A stretch of 10,678 nt of DNA, taken from assembly GCA_013151655.1 (NCBI GenBank), contig JAADHX010000135.1, positions 1 through 10,678 of the forward strand, in the 5' to 3' direction. The number at the start of each line of letters is the position of its first letter. Position 1 is the stretch's first letter. Shown here piece by piece: positions 1 through 4,985 of this stretch. Made by a program: the position numbers and the translations under genes. A model generated the notes under the pieces. It was not told the origin of the DNA and did no database searches. It saw nothing but the letters and a program-made list of their open reading frames with translations. Origin of the DNA: Actinomycetota bacterium. GTDB lineage: Bacteria; Actinomycetota; Acidimicrobiia; Acidimicrobiales; Poriferisodalaceae.

Positions 1-837
1 GCACCCGTTGACGCCGCAAGCCAACCAGCAGTCGTCGAAGCCGCCGTTGCGCCAATCGTTTATCAGCAGCTGGCTCTTCCCGACCTCGAGGGTGACCTCG
101 GCCAAAATGCACTAGAGCCAGACACCGCCAATGGCGACGAACGAGCTGATGGCGGATGCACTATTGGGGCCCTCTCGATTCGTCTGGGTTCCGACGGCGA
201 TGGCGTCGTCGACGGTACCTTCGACGACTCGGTTGCTCGAGCAGCGATGGCCTACCAGCAGGCAAACGATCTGTACGTCGACGGCGTTGTCGGTCGCGAG
301 AGCGCGATCGAACTCGATATCTGGCCTGACGAAGAGTCGCTGGTAATCCGCACTCCTCCCCCTGAACCGGGTGCAACTGACTCGCTGGGGTTCGCTCTGT
401 CAGTTGTCTCCTCCACCGGTGACGACGCGCCTCCTCTTCCCGACAATTCTGGGTCCGGCCGTCGCGTTGTCTACGACCGCGGCGGGCAGCGTGTCTGGGC
501 GGTCGCGAGCGACGGCGAGATCATTCGCTCATGGCTGGTGTCGGGAAGCAAGTACAGCAACGAACTTGCCGGGACCCACACCGTGTACAGCCGTTCTGAC
601 GTGTCGACGGCCTGGAACGGCAAAGCTTGGCTTCCCCAAATGATCCGCTGGCTGAAGACCGACATCGGTAACATCGGCTTCCACGCGATCCCCCTGAAGG
701 TTTCTGACAATTCGGTGTATCAGACCTCCGACGAACTCGGAACTCGCCTATCAGGTGGTTGTCAACGCCAGGCCAACGAAGACGCTGCATTCCTCTGGGA
801 GTTCGCGCCGGTCGGCACAACCATCGTTGTCACCTGA
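1..837 (+). CDS. L,D-transpeptidase (YkuD) with peptidoglycan-binding domain, 5'-truncated by window
   Basis: Frame 1 is open from the first base to the TGA at 835-837, giving 278 visible residues; the start lies upstream. Residues about 1-50 are a low-complexity Ala/Pro/Asp-rich stretch, as expected after a signal peptide or anchor not seen here. Residues about 55-108 resemble a PG_binding_1 repeat (LGSDGDGVVDGTFDDSVARA, then VDGVVGRESA), which binds peptidoglycan. A Pro/Ser-rich linker of about 40 residues follows. Residues about 153-278 form a YkuD domain, with the catalytic His in GFHAIP (His228) and Cys in LSGGCQRQ (Cys254), ending in the typical FAPVGTTIVVT strand. Family role: extracytoplasmic 3-3 cross-linking of peptidoglycan stem peptides through an acyl-enzyme on the Cys. 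The usual SHGC reads SGGC, and His-to-Cys spacing is longer than in mycobacterial LdtMt2; I believe both traits recur in an actinobacterial subfamily. An ATG at 247 is internal to the PG-binding domain and not the start. Confidence 0.88.
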   Translation, partial: APVDAASQPAVVEAAVAPIVYQQLALPDLEGDLGQNALEPDTANGDERADGGCTIGALSIRLGSDGDGVVDGTFDDSVARAAMAYQQANDLYVDGVVGRESAIELDIWPDEESLVIRTPPPEPGATDSLGFALSVVSSTGDDAPPLPDNSGSGRRVVYDRGGQRVWAVASDGEIIRSWLVSGSKYSNELAGTHTVYSRSDVSTAWNGKAWLPQMIRWLKTDIGNIGFHAIPLKVSDNSVYQTSDELGTRLSGGCQRQANEDAAFLWEFAPVGTTIVVT

Positions 838-1102
838 GAGCGCTGAACACACGTCGCGCCTGCTTCCGAGCATTAGCCGTTAGTGGTCCGTTGGAACGTA
901 AGGTGCAGAGCGCATACCGCAAAGTACAGATGATTGTGGTCGTAGACCAGGCCTGGAGCCCGGTCGGCTTCTCGGAGATCAAAGTTCTCGATCATCGCAG
1001 GGCTACACCCTCGGTCATCTTCCAACAGTAAACCCGGCCGGTCAGTGCCCAACTGTTAGCGTCGCCGCCACAAGCACCAACACCACAATCGAAGGAGCAA
1101 CG

Positions 1103-1576
1103 ATGGCCGATCACGACGCAAAATGGACCACGATATGGATGGCGAGGGCACTGGCTTACATCGTCTACGCCTACATCATTATCGTCGAGCTGCTACTTCT
1201 TCAAGGATTCCTACTGCGACTGTTCGGTGCTGATGAGAGCGCTGGCTATACGCGCTGGGCATACAACAGCCTCGATCGTGTGATGGAGCCATTCCGCGGC
1301 ATCTTCACACCGATCGAGTTCGAAGGCGCGTCGGTGCTTGATACGTCGATCCTGTTTGCCATGGTGATTTACGGCATCATCGCGATCGCCCTACGTTCGC
1401 TGCTCGACTGGCTCACGTTCCGCCTGGTGAAGGCGCAGCGGGCACACGAAGAGCAGGTCGCTATCGACGCCGCTGCGGCAAGCGCGGCCGCTGCCATCGC
1501 TCCCCAGGCCTACCCCGCAACCCCGGCCGTCCCCGCAACCCCGCCGGCTACCCCCGACCCAAACACCGGCACCTGA
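1103..1576 (+). CDS. YggT-family integral membrane protein
   Basis: This 157-aa protein has a clear Shine-Dalgarno site, AAGGAG at 1092-1097, five bases before the ATG. Hydrophobic segments lie at about residues 12-40 and 79-100. Between them is the YggT-like signature: LDRVMEPFRGIFTPIEF, then LDTSILFAMVIYGII, matching the family pattern of a Pro-x-Arg stretch followed by an Asp-(Thr/Ser)-Ser segment leading into the second membrane helix. The C-terminus is atypical: after a charged helix (residues 108-120) it becomes an Ala-rich run and then an Ala/Pro/Thr tail (residues 121-157), probably disordered. YggT proteins are small membrane proteins of poorly defined function; bacterial members have been linked to osmotic/ion stress and to envelope or division processes. 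The gene ends inside a hairpin shared with the convergent gene. I am confident of the coding call and fairly confident of the family, but not of a function. Confidence 0.82.
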   Translation: MADHDAKWTTIWMARALAYIVYAYIIIVELLLLQGFLLRLFGADESAGYTRWAYNSLDRVMEPFRGIFTPIEFEGASVLDTSILFAMVIYGIIAIALRSLLDWLTFRLVKAQRAHEEQVAIDAAAASAAAAIAPQAYPATPAVPATPPATPDPNTGT

Positions 1577-1593
1577 GACGCTGGGTCTCAGGT
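1571..1593. terminator. Hairpin between convergent genes, candidate bidirectional terminator
   Basis: A perfect 9-bp inverted repeat, ACCTGAGAC-GCTGG-GTCTCAGGT, has a 5-base loop. It contains the stop codon of the upstream + gene (TGA at 1574-1576) and touches the stop of the convergent - gene (1593-1595). No T-tract follows on either strand, so it is not a textbook intrinsic terminator, but U-poor hairpins at convergent ends are common in Actinobacteria. Termination itself is inferred. Confidence 0.55.
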
Positions 1594-1901
1594 CAGTGGT
1601 GTTTGCCGGAGCGTTTTGCTGCGAGGGCCTCATCTGACTCGTTCGCGCGCTTGCGCTTATCGATGAACTGCCATACAGCAGTCACGATGAGAGCTCCGAC
1701 GACAGAACCAATGAGGCCGCTCGGTTTCAGCGCTAACCCATCGCCGGCAAGGAGGCTGAACAAGAGGCCTCCGACGAAGGATCCGCCGAACCCGGCGAGC
1801 AACGCCATGGTCCAATCGATACGCGGGCCGCGGTGGCCGAGAATCATTTGCGCCAAGGCGCCAATCATCATTCCGGCCGCAAGAATTGCCAAGATAAGCA
1901 C
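1593..1901 (-). CDS. GlsB/YeaQ/YmgE-family small stress membrane protein
   Basis: This 102-aa protein reads from a GTG at 1901 to the TGA at 1593-1595. It is Gly-rich with three hydrophobic stretches, at about residues 1-21, 31-52 and 60-79, followed by a basic tail (KRKRANESDEALAAKRSGKHH). The spacing of glycines (GMMIGALAQMILG; GFGGSFVGGLLFSL; SGLIGSVVGALIVTAVWQFI) is that of the transglycosylase-associated (GlsB/YeaQ/YmgE) family, inner-membrane proteins induced by general stress with no settled biochemical role. The GTG start is supported because the N-terminal helix begins exactly there, an in-frame TAG lies at 1923-1925 upstream, and a TATCCT hexamer sits 6 bases before the GTG, indicating a leaderless message. 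It diverges from the small membrane-protein gene at 1963. Confidence 0.85.
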   Translation of the reverse strand: MLILAILAAGMMIGALAQMILGHRGPRIDWTMALLAGFGGSFVGGLLFSLLAGDGLALKPSGLIGSVVGALIVTAVWQFIDKRKRANESDEALAAKRSGKHH

Positions 1902-1907
1902 GCTGGG

Positions 1908-1913
1908 AGGATA
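1908..1913 (-). promoter_or_regulatory. Candidate -10 element (TATCCT) of a leaderless GTG gene
   Basis: On the - strand TATCCT is followed by CCCAGC and then the GTG start at 1901. A TANNNT hexamer 6-7 bases before a start codon, with no Shine-Dalgarno sequence, is the usual architecture of actinobacterial leaderless transcripts. I see no recognisable -35 element. Confidence 0.5.
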
Positions 1914-1952
1914 ACGCGGTGACTACATTTCTGGGTAGTCCAACTATGAATT

Positions 1953-1957
1953 GAGGA
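1953..1957 (+). promoter_or_regulatory. Ribosome binding site (GAGGA) fixing the start at 1963
   Basis: GAGGA lies 5 bases before the ATG at 1963. An in-frame TTG at 1951 would place this site inside the coding sequence, so the ATG is preferred. Confidence 0.6.
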
Positions 1958-1962
1958 AACAC

Positions 1963-2175
1963 ATGATCAAAGGAATGCTCGTCGGGCTCATCGTTTTTAT
2001 GGTCGCCACCTTCCCAGCGACCTGGCTGCTCATGCTCTTCTTGGGTAATCTCGGGCTCGGCCTGAGCTACTGGGGCACGCTGCCGCTTGGCATTCTCGTT
2101 TCGGTGCTGCTCGGAAGCGCTTCGGCACCCACATACGTGACAAGCGGTCATACAGTTAGCATCAACAACGAATAA
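1963..2175 (+). CDS. Small two-helix membrane protein, family not recognised
   Basis: A 70-aa protein starts at ATG 1963 with GAGGA just upstream. It has two hydrophobic segments, at about residues 5-27 (MLVGLIVFMVATFPATWLLM) and 34-54, separated by a short Gly-rich turn (LGNLGLGLSYWG). The C-terminal tail is polar (TYVTSGHTVSINNE). I do not recognise the family. Its neighbours are the divergent GlsB-type protein and, 59 bp downstream on the same strand, the PLDc_N-SHOCT protein, so it is probably first in a short operon of small membrane proteins. The last codons and the stop fall inside the first copy of a 30-bp-period tandem repeat, suggesting that the 3' end of this gene was duplicated. 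Confidence 0.7.
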   Translation: MIKGMLVGLIVFMVATFPATWLLMLFLGNLGLGLSYWGTLPLGILVSVLLGSASAPTYVTSGHTVSINNE

Positions 2176-2212
2176 CTACGAATAGCAATGAACAACAACG
2201 AATAACTACGAA
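2163..2212 (+). repeat. Tandem direct repeat, 20-bp exact copies with 30-bp period
   Basis: The 20-mer CAACAACGAATAACTACGAA occurs at 2163-2182 and again, identical, at 2193-2212. A looser third version of its end (CTTACGAA) follows at 2215-2222. The first copy contains the last codons and stop of the upstream 70-aa gene; the second copy recreates a five-codon frame, ATG at 2188 to TAA at 2203-2205 (MNNNE). The repeat fills the gap before the PLDc_N-SHOCT gene. Two copies are too few for a CRISPR array. Confidence 0.75.
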
Positions 2213-2234
2213 CACTTACGAAAGGTCATACAAC

Positions 2235-2636
2235 ATGCTTCTCGCCGCCCAATGGGGCTCTGGCCAGGTTCTCTGGTCGATCTTCTGGCTCTTCATCTTT
2301 GTGATGTGGATCTTCCTGATCGTCTTCATCTTCAGTGACATCATCCGCAGCCACGACCTGTCGGGCTGGGGTAAGGCTCTGTGGGCGGTCGGAATCATCT
2401 TCTTCCCATACATCGGAATCTTCGCCTACCTCATCATTCGAGGCGGCAGCATGAGCGAACGCCAAGTCACACAGGCCAAGGAAGCCGATGCAACGATGCA
2501 GGCATACATTCGCGAGACCGCCAGCTCCGGCACCAGCGATGCCGACCAACTGACCAAGCTGTCTGACCTGCACACAGCAGGCAAACTCGACGATGCCGAA
2601 TACGCCACCGCCAAGGCCAAGGTCATCGGTAACTGA
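2235..2636 (+). CDS. PLDc_N and SHOCT domain small membrane protein
   Basis: This 133-aa protein starts at ATG 2235 with a GAAAGG site at 2219-2224. Residues about 12-34 and 47-69 are membrane helices. The segment FSDIIRSHDLSGWGKALWAVGIIFFPYIGIFAYLIIRG is the signature of the phospholipase D N-terminal-type (PLDc_N) membrane module, here without any PLD nuclease domain. A polar linker (about 71-102) leads to a C-terminal SHOCT motif (DQLTKLSDLHTAGKLDDAEYATAKAKVIG, residues 104-132), a short helical module common at the ends of bacterial membrane and oligomerising proteins. This combination is widespread in Actinobacteria and functionally uncharacterised. The next gene begins 22 bp after its stop, suggesting cotranscription with the FGE homologue. 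Confidence 0.88.
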   Translation: MLLAAQWGSGQVLWSIFWLFIFVMWIFLIVFIFSDIIRSHDLSGWGKALWAVGIIFFPYIGIFAYLIIRGGSMSERQVTQAKEADATMQAYIRETASSGTSDADQLTKLSDLHTAGKLDDAEYATAKAKVIGN

Positions 2637-2645
2637 ATCGACTCT

Positions 2646-2650
2646 GGGAG
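2646..2650 (+). promoter_or_regulatory. Ribosome binding site (GGGAG) fixing the FGE start at 2659
   Basis: GGGAG lies 8 bases before ATG 2659. The longer in-frame ATG at 2593 would begin inside the preceding gene, has no such site, and would add a Pro/Arg/Ser-rich segment unlike the family. Confidence 0.6.
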
Positions 2651-2658
2651 CGCAGCAC

Positions 2659-3582
2659 ATGTCAGCGTGCTGCGCTCCAGGACGTCCCGAGAGCAATGAC
2701 ACTCGGGACGAAGTGCACGACACGGACAACGACGCTGCGCCACGCCCAAAGATCGAACTGATCTCGCTTGCGGGTGGCGAATTCCAGATGGGAACCGCTG
2801 ACAAATTCGGGTTTCCCGCTGACGGTGAGGGCCCCGTGCGCGATGTCACCGTCGATTCCTTCTCGATCTCAGCAACGACCGTTTCCAACGCGCAGTTCTC
2901 GGAATTCGTCACGGCCACTGGTTACCAAACCGAGGCCGAACATTTCGGATGGACCTTCGTTTTTCACTTGTTCCTGCCCGACGACTTCCCGCCAACTCGC
3001 GCCGTAGCTGCCGCCCCGTGGTGGCGCCAGGTTGAAGGTGCCTGCTGGTCAAATCCGTTCGGACCCCAATCAGATCTGCAAGGCCTATACGACCATCCAG
3101 TTACGCACGTGTCGTGGAACGATGCGGTCGCCTTTTGCTCATGGGCTGAGGTCAGGCTCCCCACCGAACGCGAATGGGAGTTCGCTGCCCGCGGCGGACT
3201 AGACCAGCAGCGTTACCCATGGGGCGACAATTTCGATCCCGATGGCCGCACAATGTGCAACATCTTCGAAGGCACATTCCCCACGGAGAACACGGCAGCC
3301 GACGGCTTCATCGGAACCGCCCCCGTCAAGGCATTCGAACAGAACGGCTTCGGACTACACAATGTGGCGGGCAATGTCTGGGAATGGTGCCACGACTGGT
3401 TCGGCACGATCCCCGGAAGTTCGCCGACCGGCCCCGATCGGGGCGAGGCAAAGGTTATGCGTGGCGGTTCGTACCTCTGTCACGACTCCTATTGCAATCG
3501 GTATCGGGTGGGCGCCAGAAGCTCGAATACTGCCGACTCATCAACGGGCAACCTGGGCTTCCGGGTGGCTGCTGACGGTTGA
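2659..3582 (+). CDS. Formylglycine-generating enzyme homologue (SUMF1/FGE-sulfatase family)
   Basis: A 307-aa protein starts at ATG 2659. Family role: copper- and oxygen-dependent oxidation of a cysteine within CXPXR of type I sulfatases to formylglycine. The FGE fold starts at about residue 31 (KIELISLAGGEFQMGT) and runs to the end (GNLGFRVAADG). Family landmarks in order are VSNAQFSEFVTATGY (75-89), HPVTHVSWNDAVAFCSW (146-162), RLPTEREWEFAARGG (166-180), YPWGD, GNVWEWCHDWF (238-248) and the active site RGGSYLCHDSYCNRYRVGAR. Both catalytic copper-binding cysteines are present as Cys274 and Cys279, in the same CxxxxC context as human and Streptomyces FGE. This separates it from EgtB- or PvdO-type relatives, which lack the pair. 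The N-terminus MSACCAPGRP contains a CXPXR sequence (CAPGR, 2671-2685), which is odd for the modifying enzyme itself. No sulfatase gene lies in the window. It is probably cotranscribed with the upstream PLDc_N-SHOCT gene and converges with the antiporter gene. Confidence 0.92.
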   Translation: MSACCAPGRPESNDTRDEVHDTDNDAAPRPKIELISLAGGEFQMGTADKFGFPADGEGPVRDVTVDSFSISATTVSNAQFSEFVTATGYQTEAEHFGWTFVFHLFLPDDFPPTRAVAAAPWWRQVEGACWSNPFGPQSDLQGLYDHPVTHVSWNDAVAFCSWAEVRLPTEREWEFAARGGLDQQRYPWGDNFDPDGRTMCNIFEGTFPTENTAADGFIGTAPVKAFEQNGFGLHNVAGNVWEWCHDWFGTIPGSSPTGPDRGEAKVMRGGSYLCHDSYCNRYRVGARSSNTADSSTGNLGFRVAADG

Positions 3583-3585
3583 CGC

Positions 3586-4851
3586 CTACGGGGTCACTCT
3601 GCGCGGCACCCTGACCGGAGCGGACGGCATGTCTTCCACCATTTGCCCAGCGTCTTCGTGGGCTTCGACCCGATCGGCGTAAGCATTCGATCCCCACCAT
3701 GAGGTTGCGCCGTGAGCCAGAACGCTGAGGCAAACTGTCACAAGTGCGGCATCGGTGATCAACTCAGATCCGGTCAGGTCGGTTGCGTCGACGACCGAGA
3801 TCGTCAAGATGATTGTGGCCAATCCGCGCGGGCCAAACCACCCGAGGTACAAGACCGATGCCCCGGTAAGGCCAGATCCGATCAGCGAGATCGCCACGGC
3901 CGCCATTCGGATCACCGTCAGGCTGAGTACGCCGTAAAGCACCGCTTCCCACGTCAGCGACTCCAACACCGGACCGACAAAGATTCCGAACAACAGAAAG
4001 CTCAGCATCGTCAGGCCGTCGCCTACGGCCTCGGAGAATTCGTGCGTATCGACCTCGACGTCGATGCAGTACCTGCCGAACACGATGCCAGCGACCCACG
4101 CCGAGATGAAGCCCGAGCCGCCGAGCGGATCGGCAAGTGCATATGCCAAAAGCGCCAGCGCCACAACCGCTATTTCGAGCCAGTAGTGCTGCGCCATCTT
4201 CTTGACGGAGGCCCACTTCAGCACCTTCGCGCCCACCCAGCCGAGGAGAATTCCTACCACCAGGGCAATACCAACTTCGGGAATCAGCTCGTTAGCAAAG
4301 TCGGCTACAGAAAGAGACTCCTCGCTGACCTTCGCAGCCTCAAGAAAGACCACGAATACGGGGAGTGCGATCCCGTCGTTGAGACCGCTCTCGACGTTGA
4401 GCGCCTGGCGAATTCGCTGCGGCACACGTGGATTCGAAACCACCGCCTTGCCGAGCGCGGCGTCGGTTGGCGCGAGCATCGTTCCGAGTACCGCCGCCTC
4501 CCAGAATTCGAGACCACCTAACAACGCCAGGGCCAGAACCCACCCGGCAACGATTGTCAGGGGAAGGCCGATTCCCAGTAGTCGACCGGAGATGGCCGCG
4601 TCACTCTTCCAATCGGAGGAGTTGATGGCGCTGGCGTCCGTGAACAGCACGATCACCAACGTCACGATGAGCACGGCGTTCACGGTGCCTGCTTGGCCGT
4701 AGTCCGAGGCGATGTCCGCCACCTTGGGCCCAAGAACAAGGCCGAGAGCGACAAAGAGCATCGGTCCGGTGATTGGTGTGCGTTCGAGTCGCCGAGACAC
4801 GACGGCAAACGCAACAAATGCCGCCGCGGCTATCGCCGGTCCGAACTCCAT
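3586..4851 (-). CDS. CPA1-type Na+(cation)/H+ antiporter
   Basis: A 421-aa polytopic membrane protein with about a dozen hydrophobic segments, matching the Na_H_Exchanger (NhaP/NHE) family. Diagnostic motifs are APTDAALG (Asp130), the ion-binding region NVESGLNDG (Asn158-Asp159, the ND pair of CPA1 antiporters) and GWFGPRGLA with the conserved Arg342. Family role: exchange of cytoplasmic Na+ or another monovalent cation for H+ across the cell membrane, for pH and salt homeostasis. I chose ATG 4851 because GAGGGG sits 9 bases upstream and the first helix starts right after it; a GTG at 4887 has no such site. The short acidic C-terminal tail has no obvious regulatory domain. It is convergent with the FGE gene (3-bp gap) and divergent from the cyclase/channel operon, with 134 bp shared upstream. 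A TACTCT at 4923-4918 (- strand) is a possible but weak -10 element. Confidence 0.9.
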   Translation of the reverse strand: MEFGPAIAAAAFVAFAVVSRRLERTPITGPMLFVALGLVLGPKVADIASDYGQAGTVNAVLIVTLVIVLFTDASAINSSDWKSDAAISGRLLGIGLPLTIVAGWVLALALLGGLEFWEAAVLGTMLAPTDAALGKAVVSNPRVPQRIRQALNVESGLNDGIALPVFVVFLEAAKVSEESLSVADFANELIPEVGIALVVGILLGWVGAKVLKWASVKKMAQHYWLEIAVVALALLAYALADPLGGSGFISAWVAGIVFGRYCIDVEVDTHEFSEAVGDGLTMLSFLLFGIFVGPVLESLTWEAVLYGVLSLTVIRMAAVAISLIGSGLTGASVLYLGWFGPRGLATIILTISVVDATDLTGSELITDAALVTVCLSVLAHGATSWWGSNAYADRVEAHEDAGQMVEDMPSAPVRVPRRVTP

Positions 4852-4860
4852 CCGCGTGCG

Positions 4861-4866
4861 CCCCTC
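4861..4866 (-). promoter_or_regulatory. Ribosome binding site (GAGGGG) fixing the antiporter start at 4851
   Basis: On the - strand GAGGGG is followed by 9 bases and ATG at 4851-4849. It favours this start over the GTG at 4887. Confidence 0.6.
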
Positions 4867-4972
4867 TTTGTTTGATCGAGAGACCACCTACACGAGCGTC
4901 TCGACTACCTCCCAGCAAGAGTATCCCACCGATCTACGACGCATTGTTTCTGACTCGGCAACCCGCGGCCAG

Positions 4973-4978
4973 TAGAGT
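4973..4978 (+). promoter_or_regulatory. Candidate -10 element (TAGAGT) of the cyclase/channel operon
   Basis: TAGAGT, then CGGCGCC (7 bases), then the GTG start at 4986. This is the standard TANNNT arrangement of leaderless actinobacterial genes, and no Shine-Dalgarno site precedes the GTG. A TTGTTT at 4944-4949 is 23 bases upstream of the hexamer, too far for a normal -35. The site would drive the three-gene operon that follows. Confidence 0.55.
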
Positions 4979-4985
4979 CGGCGCC

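Noticed and set aside
838..1102. 265-bp gap, including a + strand frame at 759-1031
   Set aside because: The frame begins inside the transpeptidase gene and encodes nothing recognisable. The gap holds only weak inverted repeats (TGGTC-GTA-GACCA at 937-949, CCAGGCCTGG at 947-956, AACAGT/ACTGTT at 1024-1057), too short to call as operators or terminators.
1657..2151. 164-codon - strand open frame
   Set aside because: It overlaps the GlsB-type gene in another frame and the 70-aa gene on the opposite strand; the predicted protein is hydrophilic and Arg-rich, as shadows of high-GC genes usually are.
2163..2212. Possible CRISPR or attachment-site repeat
   Set aside because: Only two adjacent copies with a 10-bp gap, overlapping a stop codon, and no cas or integrase gene nearby.
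2226..2918. 230-codon - strand open frame
   Set aside because: It overlaps two well-supported + strand genes (PLDc_N-SHOCT and FGE) and has no recognisable domain.
3712..4521. 269-codon + strand open frame
   Set aside because: It lies antisense to the antiporter gene, whose protein is clearly conserved; the translation is charged and low-complexity with no family resemblance.
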